From Lepus europaeus (Eukaryota; Chordata; Mammalia; Lagomorpha; Leporidae), in contig NC_084850.1 of the NCBI RefSeq assembly GCF_033115175.1, positions 102,859,439 to 102,923,438 on the forward strand: DNA of 64,000 bases, read 5' to 3'. Below, piece by piece: positions 46,190 through 55,982 of this stretch. Within the stretch, counting starts at the first letter, position 1; each line of letters begins with the position of its first letter. Both the position numbers and the translations under genes were made by a program. The notes beneath the pieces are model-generated. The model searched no databases, was not told the DNA's origin, and worked only from the letters and a program-made list of their open reading frames with translations.

Positions 46190-46390
46190 TTGGCTCTCTG
46201 TGCCAGCAAACGCCACTGAAAGAAGTTTCCCTACAGGGCAAATTGGCATCAAGAGAACCTGGTAATCATCAACCTCAAATGCTTCCCAAAATCTGTACTC
46301 TTCGTGTCAACTCCCAGTTCTGAGTTCCATCATGACTATTTCAAGCCTTCTCTGCTGTCCTCAGACCTCCGATACCTCCCCTTGAGGATC
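46190..46390 (+). mobile_element. L2-type LINE relic (ORF2 N-terminal region)
   Basis: GAAGTTTCCCTACAGGGCAA, TTGGCATCAAGAGAACCTGG and TTTCAAGCCTTCTCTGCTGT match, in the same order and orientation, the segment at 49583-49745 on the other side of CHST7 exon 1. The LINE type is inferred from the pattern further along that second copy. Confidence 0.45.
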
Positions 46391-46633
46391 AAGGGGCCTG
46401 GGTTCCATCCCTGCCATACTTCAATATTCTCTCTCATCTCAGGGGCCTCCTTGAGAAGGCAGGTGGCTAAGCCTGGGATCCCGATAATTCTGCAAAATTC
46501 AAGATCAAGACTTTCCCACCTGCTGGGACCCTATCTGACCATATGGAATCCAGGATGGCAGCCTCCCTTCCCCCCCTTCCTCCACAGTCCGTTCCAGTCT
46601 CCCCCAAGACCCTCTCCCGCGTGCCCAGGGCCA

Positions 46634-46640
46634 CCTTACC
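46634..46640 (-). other. CHST7: CHST7 exon 1 splice donor, inside the 3' UTR
   Basis: The minus strand reads GCATCCGG then GTAAGG. Exon 1 would end at 46640, 30 bases after the stop codon. This agrees with CHST7 being a two-exon gene whose coding sequence lies entirely in exon 1. A donor this close to the stop should not trigger nonsense-mediated decay under the usual 50-55-base rule. Confidence 0.65.
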
Positions 46641-46669
46641 CGGATGCGACCCGGGGCGGAAGTGGGAGG

Positions 46670-48130
46670 CTACGTGGCACCGTCGGCCTCGGTGTCCAGC
46701 GGCACTTCGCCATCCCTGGGAGGCTCCGCGTCGCCTTCCTCTCCGCTGCGAGGGTAGGCCAGCAGACGCATGGCTGGAGCGCAAGCCGCCTCCACCTGGC
46801 GCACCTGCTCCCGGCTCAGGCGCTCGCGCCAGGCATGCACGGCCTCTCGGGCGTCGCGCGCCGACAGGTGGAACGGCCGGTCCGCGCCGTAGGCCGCGCC
46901 GCGCGTCATGTTGAGCGCGAAGGTGTCGAGCGCGGCCAGCGCGCGCAGCCCGGCGAAGTGCAGCAGGCGGCGCAGCTGGGTGCGCGGTTGCCGCACCAGG
47001 TCCTCATAGCGCAGCCTCAAGTAGCGGCGCCGCAGCCAGGCGGGCGCGCCGCGCGCGAACAGCAGGTCGCGCAGCCACGCCTCGCAGATCACCTCGAGCG
47101 CGCCGGTCAAGAAGAAATCTGCACGCGGCGCGGCGGGCAGCGCGCGGGATTGGCCTCCGGGGCGAGCGCCCACGCCGTGTGCCAGCAGCACACGGTGGAA
47201 GCGGTCTCCCCTTTGGCGTGTGCGCAGCACCTGGATACTCTCGCGCAGCAATCCCTGCTTAGACTTGAGGCGCGAGTTGTGCACGGCCCGGGGGTCGCGG
47301 AAAAGCTGCACCACCTTCAGGTTAAGGCCCGGGTCACGCAGCAGGGGCACCAGGACCCCCAAGTCCAGCAGGCGCACGTCTTTGATGACCACCACCGGGT
47401 ACTTGCGGCACTCGGCCTCCAGGGCGCGTAGAGCCACGGGTGGGCAGCTGCGCTCGCAGGCTGTGTCCTCGACGAGACCCACGTCGGCGCGGGCCCGGGG
47501 CGCGCCGGGGCACAGCGGTGGTGAGCAGATGACTTTGTTGGTCCGCCAGCGGAAGAGTGCGGCGGTGGTGAGGTTGGCCGCGTCCGGGGCGCGCGCGGCG
47601 GGGTCCCCCGGCGGCGCATACAGTTGCAGCACCGAGAAGTCGCAGCGGAAGAGCGAACGCAGCATGTCTCGGAGCGCGCCCTGCAGGCTCTCGGCGTCGC
47701 CCGGATAGAGAGCCTGCCATAGATGCCACATGGGCTCGTACAAGTAGAAAACGTCCGGGTGCTGGTTGAAGAGCTCGCCCAGGAAGGACGAGCCGGTGCG
47801 CCAGGTGGCATGCACGTAGATGTGCTGCTTCTCCCGGGACACCGCCTCCCCGACGGCGCCGCTGAGGTTGCCGGGAACCTGGGGGGACTGGCCCGCGCCC
47901 CCTTCGGCAGCCGGGCGCGACTCTGCGCCCTGTTCGCGTTCACCGGCGGCCGCCGCCTCCAAGCTCCACACTCCCAGGCTGCGCTGCAGGCCCGGGCAGT
48001 GCCCGGCGCCCTTGTCCCCGTCGCGGCCACCGTCCAACACGGAGGGGACGAGCAGCAGTACCAGCGTGTACAGCACCAACAGCAGAGCGAACTTGCAGTA
48101 CTCTCGGCGCCGCCGCCGCCGGCCCTTCAT
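46670..48130 (-). CDS. CHST7: CHST7, carbohydrate sulfotransferase 7 (chondroitin 6-O-sulfotransferase 2 / GlcNAc 6-O-sulfotransferase 4)
   Basis: This is a complete 486-codon frame in one exon, ATG at 48130-48128 and TAG ending at 46670. The product is a type II Golgi membrane enzyme that moves sulfate from PAPS to the 6-OH of GalNAc in chondroitin and of GlcNAc. A basic cytosolic stub (KGRRRRRRE, residues 2-10) precedes a hydrophobic anchor at about 13-32 and a low-complexity stem to about 100. The catalytic domain shows the 5'-phosphosulfate loop TWRTGSSF (109-116) and the 3'-phosphate loop [12 protein letters not shown] (276-287). N-glycosylation sequons occur at N88, N186 and N407. The length equals human CHST7 and the sequence is close to my memory of it, most divergent in the stem and the last 20 residues. 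The start has A at -3 and is the first in-frame Met before the basic stub. Codon use is strongly G/C-ending. Long open frames on the other strand are by-products of this bias. Confidence 0.97.
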   Translation of the reverse strand: MKGRRRRRREYCKFALLLVLYTLVLLLVPSVLDGGRDGDKGAGHCPGLQRSLGVWSLEAAAAGEREQGAESRPAAEGGAGQSPQVPGNLSGAVGEAVSREKQHIYVHATWRTGSSFLGELFNQHPDVFYLYEPMWHLWQALYPGDAESLQGALRDMLRSLFRCDFSVLQLYAPPGDPAARAPDAANLTTAALFRWRTNKVICSPPLCPGAPRARADVGLVEDTACERSCPPVALRALEAECRKYPVVVIKDVRLLDLGVLVPLLRDPGLNLKVVQLFRDPRAVHNSRLKSKQGLLRESIQVLRTRQRGDRFHRVLLAHGVGARPGGQSRALPAAPRADFFLTGALEVICEAWLRDLLFARGAPAWLRRRYLRLRYEDLVRQPRTQLRRLLHFAGLRALAALDTFALNMTRGAAYGADRPFHLSARDAREAVHAWRERLSREQVRQVEAACAPAMRLLAYPRSGEEGDAEPPRDGEVPLDTEADGAT

Positions 48131-48375
48131 CTTTCACCGACCCTCCAGAGCGGATCGGGTGCCCGTCCACTCCCCTTCCTCAGAAACCCCGTCCCGAGTC
48201 CTCTGCTCCAGCCTCTCCGGACCCTATGCGCCCGGAGGAGCGGAGCGGCCAGGAAGGTGCACACACCAGGGGAAACTTGGGAGGCAGTGGTGCCGGCGGC
48301 AGCGCCCTTGCACTCTCTGCTCTGCAGCTGGGGAGCCGCCTATTGGCCAGTTTGGCAGCCGCCCGCCCCGCCTTC
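48131..48375 (-). promoter_or_regulatory. CHST7: CHST7 5' UTR and core promoter region
   Basis: Upstream of the start codon on the minus strand there is a GC box (GGCGGGGCGGGC, plus 48361-48372). An inverted CCAAT box (plus ATTGG, 48342-48346) lies about 15 bases closer to the gene. There is no TATA box. This is a CpG-island type promoter. A start site within roughly 48230-48320 would be expected, but it cannot be fixed from sequence. Confidence 0.55.
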
Positions 48376-48529
48376 AACCTCGCAGCTTCTCCCCGCCTTT
48401 CTACCCTCCTGGGTGCGCCCCTGGCTCTGCCAGATCTGGGCGAGGCTGCCGCGGGGTGGGGACTCCAGCTGGGGACGCCCCGAGCCAGATCCCACCTTTC
48501 CGCAAACTGTGCACAATGAAGTCAGATCT

Positions 48530-49330
48530 TCATGAATTGACTTCAGGCAAGGGAGGGGCTCGTGGGAACAGGACGCACCCAGTGACAGGCTGTAAGCCCT
48601 ACCCAGAGAACTCTACCGCCTCGTCTAATTCCCCTCCCTGGCCATCTCTGTCAGCGCCCCCGTCAGCACGGGAGTGGTGTTACCGAATTCTGGATGGAGA
48701 AGTCTCAACTAAGATAAAGACACACGATTGCACACTACGTGGTGATCCAGGGGATTTGCAGCTACCACTGAAAGCACTCAGCGCATGTGGAGAAATTTTA
48801 AGTATTGCATCCTTAGGGTTTTGCAAATGGAGAGCCCTGCACATTTTACATTCACTCCGAGGCTCAATTTACTCATTCATAAAATATGAATAATTTTTAT
48901 GCCCAGGTACCTCTTGAGGTTATGAGATATTGGGGGTCATTTGTGACCACCCAGCCCATTCTGACGCATGTGAGCAAAAGACATGTAGAGAATCAGAGTG
49001 ATCGGAAGGTGAACTTTCTCAGGAGCTTGGTGTTTGAAAGGATCCATAGGAGAGAGTCAGGTAGATTGCAAGGTGACAGAAGTCCCAGAGGGAGATTTTT
49101 AGAGTTACTAAAATTCAAAGGAGAACCCAAAAGGATCATTTTTGTTCGGTTTAAGTAGGCTAATGAGCAAGGAAAGGAGAGCATCCTCTGACACCCTTGG
49201 GTGTTGAAAGGTGAAGAAGGAAAGCATATCTGTTCATCTCCACCAGCGGAAGGGGTTCATATTGGCAACGTGAGAACATCTCTGAAGATTTCCTCCATCT
49301 TTTTCACCACGTAAGCTCCTCCACCTTTAA
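48530..49330. other. Upstream flank of CHST7, little recognised
   Basis: Mostly unique sequence. A weak sense MIR-like core may lie at 48785-48940 (CGAGGCTCAATTTACTCATT, CTTGAGGTTATGAGAT). No exon was recognised. Confidence 0.4.
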
Positions 49331-50300
49331 GACTGCTGGCTGCAGCATTTTATTTTCTGTCCACAATTCCCATACCTTCCAGCTGCTTGTCCCAATCTCC
49401 CCTTTTCACCAACCTTATTGCCCACCCCTCCCACTTTCTTCTCATATTTTCCTATTCAGCTAAGAATCACCAGACCATTATTTTAATAACACTCCAACCA
49501 ATAAAACAAACTGCCTTCCTCTCTGTCTTTTCATCATTCGTGTAGCAAAATCCTCCAAACCCTACACTTGGGCCTGCAGACACCATTGCAAAAAGTTTCC
49601 CTAGGGAACAGATTGGCATCAAGGCAAATCCATAATCATTAACCTCACATGGCCCCTGAAATCCTGTATTCTTCGATTACTAGTCAATTCTCCATCTCCA
49701 ATTGCATTATAAATACTTCAAACTCTCTACTCTCCTCAGATTTCTTTTTTAAAAATGTTTATTTGAGAGAGAGAGAGCACTTCCATCTGACAGCCCACTC
49801 CTCAAATACCTACAAAAGCTGGAATTGGGCTGGGCTAAAGTCAGCAGCCAGGAACTCAGTCTGGATCTCCCGGGGTATGGTTGGCAGAGACCCAAATACT
49901 TGAGCCATCACCTGCCGCCTTTCAAGCTTCACGTTAGCAGGAATCTGGAAGTGGAAGTGGAGCTGGGACTCAAACCGAAACGCTTTGATATGGGAATGCG
50001 GACAGCTTAACTGCTAGGCCAAACGCCCACCCCACATCAGACTTCTGATATCCCTCTGTCCATCGCTTCTTACCAGATGACCTTGTCTTGTACTTCATAG
50101 AGAAAGGAAACCGTGTTAACCATCAGTTACTTTTCTGCTAGCAGGATGCATAGGTTCACTCACCTCTCTACTCATCGTCTCCTGTGTAACAAGGATATTC
50201 TTCTCAAACGTTCATCTGTGCCTTTCCCTGTCCCTGTTTTGCTTTTTCTTCCTCTCTTCTTTTAAGCAAGTAGGTGGCTCTGTGCTCAGCTGAGTTGAGG
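49330..50300 (+). mobile_element. L2-type LINE relic, split by a SINE
   Basis: The sequence 49330-49741 and 50033-50300 reads as an ancient LINE ORF2 start: TTTCCCTAGGGAACAGATTG, TTCCATCTCCAATTGCATTA-type motifs, then TTACCAGATGACCTTGTCTT and GTACTTCATAGAGAAAGGAA (…DDL…YFIEK…). Such strings are found at the N-terminal side of L2/CR1 reverse transcriptase. All frames are broken. Confidence 0.45.
49742..50032 (-). mobile_element. C-type SINE, old subfamily, antisense
   Basis: TTTTTTAAAAATGTTTATTT, GACAGCCCACTCCTCAAATA, GATATGGGAATGCGGACAGC and TGCTAGGCCAAACGCCCACC. It splits the L2-type relic. The flanks TCAGATTTCT and TCAGACTTCT are its target-site duplication. Confidence 0.85.
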
Positions 50301-50349
50301 AATGTGGCTGGGCAGAATGCAAAGGGCTGCTGATGTTTGGTTCTAAAAG

Positions 50350-50640
50350 CCTCAACTACTGGGGTGCGTGTTTGGCCTAGCACTTAAGAGGCTCGCATCT
50401 CATGCTTTGATACCTGGCTCTAGTTCCTGACTCCACCTTCTTGCTAAGGCAGACCCTGAGAAGCAACAGTAATAGCCCAACTGATTAGATTCCTGCCACC
50501 CACATAGGAGACCTGGATTGAGTTCCTGGCATCCAGTTGGGGGCCACTGGGAACATTTAGGAAGTGAACCAGTGAAGGGAGCTCTCTCTTTGTCTCTCGT
50601 TTACTCCCTCACTCTGCCTCTCTGCCTTTCATATTAAAAA
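50350..50640 (+). mobile_element. C-type SINE, old subfamily
   Basis: GTGCGTGTTTGGCCTAGCAC, TTCTTGCTAAGGCAGACCCT, CACCCACATAGGAGACCTGG and AGTGAACCAGTGAAGGGAGC, then a CT-rich end and an (AAAAAC)n tail to about 50660. Confidence 0.82.
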
Positions 50641-50774
50641 CAAAAACAAAAACAAAAAAACCCACCTCAACTCAAATACTGGACAATGTGGTCAGTTTTA
50701 TAAATAAACACAAAATACTCCCCTCCTCTCTCCATACCCTTTGGCAATGCCTTCCTACACTGACACTGGAGGTG

Positions 50775-50985
50775 AATGCTATAGTTTGAATAAGTTTTGT
50801 CTCTCAAAAAGCTCAAGTTGAAATTTGATTGCAATGTAGCAGTGCTGAGAGGGTTGAGGGCCTTTAAGAGGTGATTAGATCATCGGCAGGGATTATGTTG
50901 TGAGTGGTCTTGAATGCCAGAGCTTATCATGGTGTTAAGCACCTAGTAGGTGCTCAATAAACATTTATTGTCTGAATGACTGCTG
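50775..50985 (+). mobile_element. MaLR-type LTR fragment followed by an L2/MIR 3' end
   Basis: GCTATAGTTTGAATAAGTTT and TTTAAGAGGTGATTAGATCA are MaLR LTR motifs. GCACCTAGTAGGTGCTCAAT and AAACATTTATTGTCTGAATG are an ancient LINE/SINE terminus. Confidence 0.5.
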
Positions 50986-52449
50986 GGATAAAGCATTTTT
51001 ACATTTGATCTTTGAAAGCAAACTGCTGATGATTTTCACAGGAATAATATTAGCAAAGCCAACTTTCCAAAAGCAATCTTTGTGGGGGGTACAATGGATT
51101 GTACTTGAGGACTCCAAGACCTTTTGTGGCAGAATCAGTGGAGAATTTGAAGGAGTCTTAGAAGGGGGAGCCATGTAGAGATTGATAAGGAAGAATCTGC
51201 AGGCTTGGCTGAGAAAAAAATGAGACCAAGATTTTAGACTGGGAAATAGAGAAAAAATTCTTGTCATTCATTTATTCTGTTACCTAGTCTTTTTTTCATA
51301 AGGGGTCAACATTACAAATGGGGGTGCTAAAATCATGTCTTTACTACTTTCCAAGCCCTGGAGCTGGAAATCAAAACTTCCTCAACCATGGCTGGATCAT
51401 TCTTTTGTATTCTCACATGTTGATATTTATTGATTCAAATATATTTATTAAGTGCGAATCGTGTGCCTGAGGTTGCGCTGGGCAGAGGTACATAATGAGT
51501 AAAACAGTCTCTGTCTCTGTTATCCTCTCCAGTACAGGAGAAGAGACCCGCTTTAACTCAATAAATATCCCAGCAGGTGAATGATATCTGAGAGCTGTGA
51601 TGTTGTGAAAAAGAACACTGTTCTGTGAGACTGTCACAGAAGGGACTGCCTTAGACTAGGGGTGTGTGTGTAGCAAAGGCTTTACAGAAGGGGGGCTCAA
51701 GCTGAGATCTAAAGATGGAGAGGGACCTGATTAACTGAGCTGTGAATGAGATGGAAGGAGGGAACCTGGCCAGTTCTAGAAACAGAGAGACCATGTATGT
51801 AGCTATTTATTTTTTTCTGTATTAACCTGAGTATCAACTTGTTTGGGTCTAGAATCAAAGGTTATGTGTATTTTTGTTGTATGATAATTTTTAATAAAAT
51901 TACTTAGGGAGGAGAACTAACATATATATGATGTTTGCTTGTCTTATCCAAGACAATAAACTTCTTCTCATTTGTTCAAGACCACTTTTGTGTCTTTCAT
52001 GAATATTTAAAAATTTTATTGTATAAATTTGCTTACTTCTTGTCAAAATTATTCTTAAATATGTATCTTTTTTTGCTATTGTAAATGGGATTTTCTCTAA
52101 GATTACATATGTTACTGGTTGTTGGGTACATGAAACAGTTGATTCCTATATATTAATTTTATATCCTGTTAGCTTACTGAATTATTTTTATTGTTTGGGT
52201 TAGTTTTTATTATTGACTTTGTAGGGGCCTCCAGGTTTACTGGCAAATAATCTGCAAACAGAAATTGTTTGTTTTTCAAACTCTTAAACCTCTAATTAAT
52301 TTCTCTCGTCTACTATCTTCAGTTTAATGTTTGGTAGTCATGGAGACCATGGGTATCCTTACCTTGTTCCTGATCTTAGCAGAAATTCTTCTGTTGTTCC
52401 CCATTAACTAAGATGCTGAGTTTAGGATCCAGGTGTATACGCACACCCA

Positions 52450-52470
52450 AGTACACACACACACATACAT
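52450..52470 (+). repeat. Short (AC)n tract
   Basis: GTACACACACACACACATAC within the L1 relic. Confidence 0.85.
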
Positions 52471-52717
52471 GCATTATCATGTAAAGGAGGTATCCATTAA
52501 TTTCTATTTTCTGGAAAGTGTTTAACATTAGGAAAGTGTTAAAACTTTTGTCAAAGACCTTCTTAGCATTTATGGAGATAATCATGATTTTTTTCCTCAG
52601 ATGTATTAATATGCTATATTAATGATTTTTATAATATTGACCCAATCTTTAATTTCAGGGAATATTATTTACTTAATGTCACATTGGATTCTGTTTATCC
52701 ATTTTTAATTTAGTGTT

Positions 52718-53136
52718 TGTATTAGTCAGCTTTTGATCACTACAATGAAATACCTGAGACAAACTATTTATGAAGACAAAAGAGGTTTAGTTCAGCTCAT
52801 GGTTTTGGAGGTTCACAGTCCAATATCAGACAGGCCTCACTTATTCAACCTCAGATAATGATGTTCTTGCTGACCAAGTCTCAAAGTAGGGCAGAGCACC
52901 ACATGGCAAGAGGGAGCATATGTGTCTGCCCATGTCTCCCTTTATAAAGGCATCAGGATTCAACCATGGGCTCCCTCCTAACAACCTAATCCAGTCTAAT
53001 CAATTCCTGAAGGCCCCAACTGTAAACATCATAATTCAATGAGGTTTTCACCCTGTAAGTACCATTAAGTTATGATTTTGGGATTTAAATTTCTGTGTGA
53101 GTTCAGGAGCCAAATCATGTTCAAGGCATAGCAATG
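52718..53136 (+). mobile_element. Solo LTR, MaLR (MST/MLT1-like)
   Basis: It starts TGTATTAGTCAGCTTTTGAT-like, has GAAATACCTGAGACAAACTA, GGTTTAGTTCAGCTCATGGT, GGCTCCCTCCTAACAACCTA and GGCCCCAACTGTAAACATCA, and ends CAAGGCATAGCA. It is nested in an antisense L1. No internal region is present. Confidence 0.75.
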
Positions 53137-53346
53137 TTTTTGCACCAATATTTATGTTATACTGGATTGTAATTTTCTTTTTTTGTGCTCTTTTTAGAGG
53201 TATGAAATAAAATTTGATCAATTAAAAACAGAATGAAGGTTTTACTTCATTTTCCATGCTATGGAATAATTTATGTAGCATTTGGACAGTCTTGTCAGGG
53301 AATATTTGTCAAAATTCCTCTGGGAAACCATCTGGACCAGCTACTT

Positions 53347-53475
53347 TTTATTTCATTTTATTTTAAAGATTTGTTTATTTATTTGAAAGGCAGAGTTACA
53401 GAGAGGCAGAGACAGAGAGAGAGAGAGAGAGGTCTTCCATCAGCTGGTTCACTCTCCAGATGTCCACAACAGCTG
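53347..53475 (-). mobile_element. C-type SINE, antisense, 3' half only, with target-site duplication
   Basis: Only the tail, purine tract and first body segment (to TCCAGATGTCCACAACAGCT) are present. GACCAGCTACTT flanks both ends (53335-53346 and 53477-53488). Because the duplication sits directly at the truncation, the copy was probably inserted already 5' truncated. Confidence 0.85.
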
Positions 53476-53488
53476 GAGACCAGCTACT

Positions 53489-53763
53489 TAAAAAAAAAAG
53501 ATTCATTTATTTATTTGAAAGGCATGGCAACACAGCAGGAGAGACAGAGAGAGGGAGTGCTTTCATCCACTGGTTCACTCCCTAAATGGCTACAATAGCC
53601 AGGTCTGGGTCCAAGCAATTGGATCATCCTCCACTGCTTTCCCAGGCCATTAGCAGGAAGCTGGATCAGAAGCGGAGCAGTAGAGAATCCAACCGGCAGC
53701 CATATGGGATACTGGTGCCACAGGCAGAGGCTTAATCTACCACCTTACCACAGTACTGGCCTC
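53489..53763 (-). mobile_element. C-type SINE, antisense
   Basis: It begins with an A/T junction then GATTCATTTATTTATTTGAA, lacks about 50 bases in mid-body, and ends ACCACAGTACTGGCC. A sense-type tail (CAAATAAATAAATCTG) follows immediately at 53764, which suggests another damaged copy at the junction. Confidence 0.82.
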
Positions 53764-53854
53764 CAAATAAATAAATCTGAAAAAAATACTATATTAATTT
53801 TCTCTTGCTACCATAACAATTACCACACACATTATGGCTTAAATGATAAATTCA

Positions 53855-54110
53855 GGGGCCAGTGTTGTCGTGCAGTGGGTTAAGCTACTTCCCGCAACTC
53901 TGGCACCCTATATGAACACTAATTTGAGTCCTGGCTGTTCTGCTTCCAATCCAGCTCTCTGCTAATGGCATGGGAAGGCAGTGGAAGATGGCTCAAGAGC
54001 TTGGGCCTCTGCACCCATGTGGGAGACTTGGATGAAGTTCCTGGATCCTGGCTTCCACCTGCCCCAGTCATGGCTGCTATGGCCATTTGGGGAGTGAATC
54101 AATGGATGGA

Positions 54111-54168
<58 letters not shown>

Positions 54169-54232
54169 TCCCCTCCCTCTCTCTCAGTAGCTCTGCCTTT
54201 TAAGTAAATAAATCTTTTTTAAAAAGATGACT
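53855..54232 (+). mobile_element. C-type SINE with long CT expansion
   Basis: GGGGCCAGTGTTGTCGTGCA through TAAGTAAATAAATC. The CT tract spans 54114-54166. The flanks AATGATAAATTCA and AACTGATGAATTCA are consistent with a target-site duplication. Confidence 0.88.
54114..54166 (+). repeat. (CT)n microsatellite in SINE
   Basis: About 23 CT units, then TTCTCTCTTCCCC. Confidence 0.95.
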
Positions 54233-54605
54233 TTTAAAACTGATGAATTCATTATCTTATAGTTCTGGAATTCAGAAATCTGATACGGGTCTCACCAAGT
54301 TAAAAACATCACGTCAGCAGGGCTATGTCCCTTCCTGGGGGCTCTAGAAAGAATTAGATTCTTTCAGAAGACCATCTGTTTTTTTAACATTTCCAGCTTC
54401 TGGTAGTTACCTGTATTTGTCATCTGGTGGCCTGCTTCCTCTATCTTCAAAGCCCCATCTTTCTGAGCTTTATTCCATCATCAAGTGTATCTTTGACCAC
54501 AGCCAGGAATGGTTCTCTTTGAAGGACTCCTGTGATTATATTGTGTAACCCAAGAAATTTCCTCATCTCAAGGCTCATATCCTTAATGACATCTGTAAAA
54601 TCTCT

Positions 54606-54870
54606 TTTGCTATGTGTATGAATTTCCTGGAGCTGCTGTAGCATATTGCCCCAAAACTGGATAGCTTAAAACAATAGATATTCATTTTGTCACTGGGGTT
54701 CTGAAGTCTAAAGTCAAGATGTTGGCAGAACCACTCTCCTTCTGGAGGATCTATAGGGAAGTTGTTCTTTGCTTCTTCCAGCTTTGGGTAGTTGCTGGCA
54801 TTCTGTGATTGTAGCTGCATGTGTTCTATCTTCATATTGCCTCTGTGTGTGTGTGTGTATGTGTGACAGG
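54606..54870 (+). mobile_element. MaLR-like LTR, 3' truncated
   Basis: CTGGAGCTGCTGTAGCATAT, GGATAGCTTAAAACAATAGA, TTCTTCCAGCTTTGGGTAGT and TGTGATTGTAGCTGCATGTG. A second copy in tandem with 53790-54605; a (GT)n run lies at 54844-54863. Confidence 0.55.
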
Positions 54871-54936
54871 TTCCAGAGACTAAGACATGGATATCCTTAG
54901 GGATTATTTCTCTGCCTATCACAAGTATTATTTCCA

Positions 54937-55264
54937 GGGACTAGTGCTGTGGCACAGCGGGTTAAAGCCCTGGCCTGAGGCACTGGAATCCCATATGGGC
55001 GCCGGTTCTAGTCCCGGATGCTCCTCTTCCAATCCAGCTCTCTGCTATGGCCTGGGAAAGCAGTAGAAGATGGCCCAAGTCCTTGGGCCCCTGCACCCAC
55101 GTGGGAGACCCAGAAGAAGCTGCTGGCTCCTGGCTTCGGATAGGCGCAGCTCTGGCCGTTGCAGCCATCTGGGGAGTGAACCAGCAGATGGAAGACCTCT
55201 CTTTCTGTCTCTACCTCTCTCTGTAACTCTGTCTTTCAAATAAATAAAATAAATCTGTAAAAAA
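54937..55264 (+). mobile_element. C-type SINE with 16-base target-site duplication
   Basis: It runs from GGGACTAGTGCTGTGGCACA to AAATAAATAAAATAAATCTG. The flanks are ACAAGTATTATTTCCA (54921-54936) and ACAAGTACTATTTCCA (55265-55280). Confidence 0.93.
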
Positions 55265-55560
55265 ACAAGTACTATTTCCAATAATATAAAAAATGAGCTA
55301 CTTAGATGTAAATTTTACAAATGTGTCTTGGATCTATGCGCCAAAAGCTACAAAAAAATTAAAAAATCATAGAGAGCTAGATGAATTGAGAGATATAGTA
55401 CGTTCTAGATTGGAAGACTCAATATTGTTAAGATGTCAACACTCTGCAAATTTATCTATAAATTCAACACTAACCCAAACCCCAGCAGGATTCTTTGTAG
55501 ATATTAGAAAGATGATTCAAAACTTTACTTAGGCAAAAGAATTTTAACATTCAAAACAAT

Positions 55561-55853
55561 TTTTAAAGATTTATTCATTTATCTGAAAGTCAGAGTTACA
55601 CAGAGAGAGAAGGAGAGGCAGAGAGAGAGAGAGAGAGAGAGGTCTTCCATCCACTGGTTCACTACCCAGTTGGCCACAACTGTCAGAGCTGAGCAGGTCT
55701 GAAGCCAGGAGCCAGGAGCTTCTTCCAGGTCTCTCATGCGGGTGCAGGGGCCCAAGGACTTGGGCCATCTTCTACTGCTTTCCCAGGCCATAGCAGAGAG
55801 CTGGATTGGAAGTGGAGCAGCTGAGACTTGAACTGGAGCCCATATGGGATGCC
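55561..55853 (-). mobile_element. C-type SINE, antisense, head truncated
   Basis: TTTTTAAAGATTTATTCATT, a (GA)n tract and the body run to GGAGCCCATATGGGATGCCG. The last 50 or so bases of the head complement are missing. Confidence 0.88.
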
Positions 55854-55982
55854 GGAATATACACTGCACCAAAAATATGGAGATGCCTATAATAACATGA
55901 ACAAGATGCTTTAAAATGAATTTTAAAGCCATAATAAATACCACTGATACACCTCTTACAATGGCTTAAAAAAACTGAGAAG

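Larger units (their letters stand above)
24879..46639 (-). other. CHST7: Presumed CHST7 intron 1
   Basis: The donor on the minus strand is GTAAGG (46634-46639) and the proposed acceptor ends at 24879. The intron holds the bulk of the mobile elements in the window. The stretches 34106-36970 (apart from short repeats), 38126-38980, 44700-46190 and 24879-25290 are non-repetitive and show no coding exon. Confidence 0.45.
46640..48480. promoter_or_regulatory. CHST7: CpG island covering CHST7 exon 1 and promoter
   Basis: The whole exon and about 350 bases upstream of the start codon are very GC-rich and dense in CpG (for example CGCGCCGCGCGCGAACAG). The flanks on both sides are AT-rich and CpG-poor. 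The edges are approximate. Confidence 0.85.
51830..53346 (-). mobile_element. L1 ORF2 relic, antisense, split by an LTR
   Basis: The plus strand shows the complement of L1 ORF2: TTTTGCTATTGTAAATGGGA, TTAGCTTACTGAATTATTTT, CTTACCTTGTTCCTGATCTT, CATGATTTTTTTCCTCAGAT. Beyond the LTR at 52718-53136 it continues with TTTTTGCACCAATATTTATG and ATTCCTCTGGGAAACCATCT. Stops occur in all frames. Confidence 0.75.
53790..54605 (+). mobile_element. MaLR-like LTR, split by a SINE
   Basis: The left part TATATTAATTTTCTCTTGCT continues after the SINE with TTATAGTTCTGGAATTCAGA, ACATTTCCAGCTTCTGGTAG and ATATCCTTAATGACATCTGT. This is the same LTR type as at 495 and 54606. Confidence 0.6.

Noticed and set aside
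46304..47431. 375-codon open frame on the plus strand
   Set aside because: It lies opposite the CHST7 coding sequence. The GC-rich, third-position-biased exon leaves the antisense frames open, and its protein (Arg/Ala/Gln-rich) resembles no family.
47317..48030. 237-codon minus-strand frame, second frame of CHST7
   Set aside because: It is a shifted reading of the CHST7 exon. The true frame has the PAPS-binding motifs, membrane anchor and full human-like length.
47723..48893. 270- and 357-codon plus-strand frames over the CHST7 5' part and promoter
   Set aside because: The same antisense effect of a CpG island. They run through the promoter into unrelated flank and show no domain.
48785..48940. 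MIR-like sequence upstream of CHST7
   Set aside because: Only two short motifs match, so it is mentioned in the flank entry and not listed as an element.
51411..51800. Possible ancient repeat (TTTATTAAGTGCGAATCGTG and following)
   Set aside because: It resembles the common old pattern of 'TTTATTGAGTGCCTACTATG', but I could not place the family or boundaries well enough to list it.
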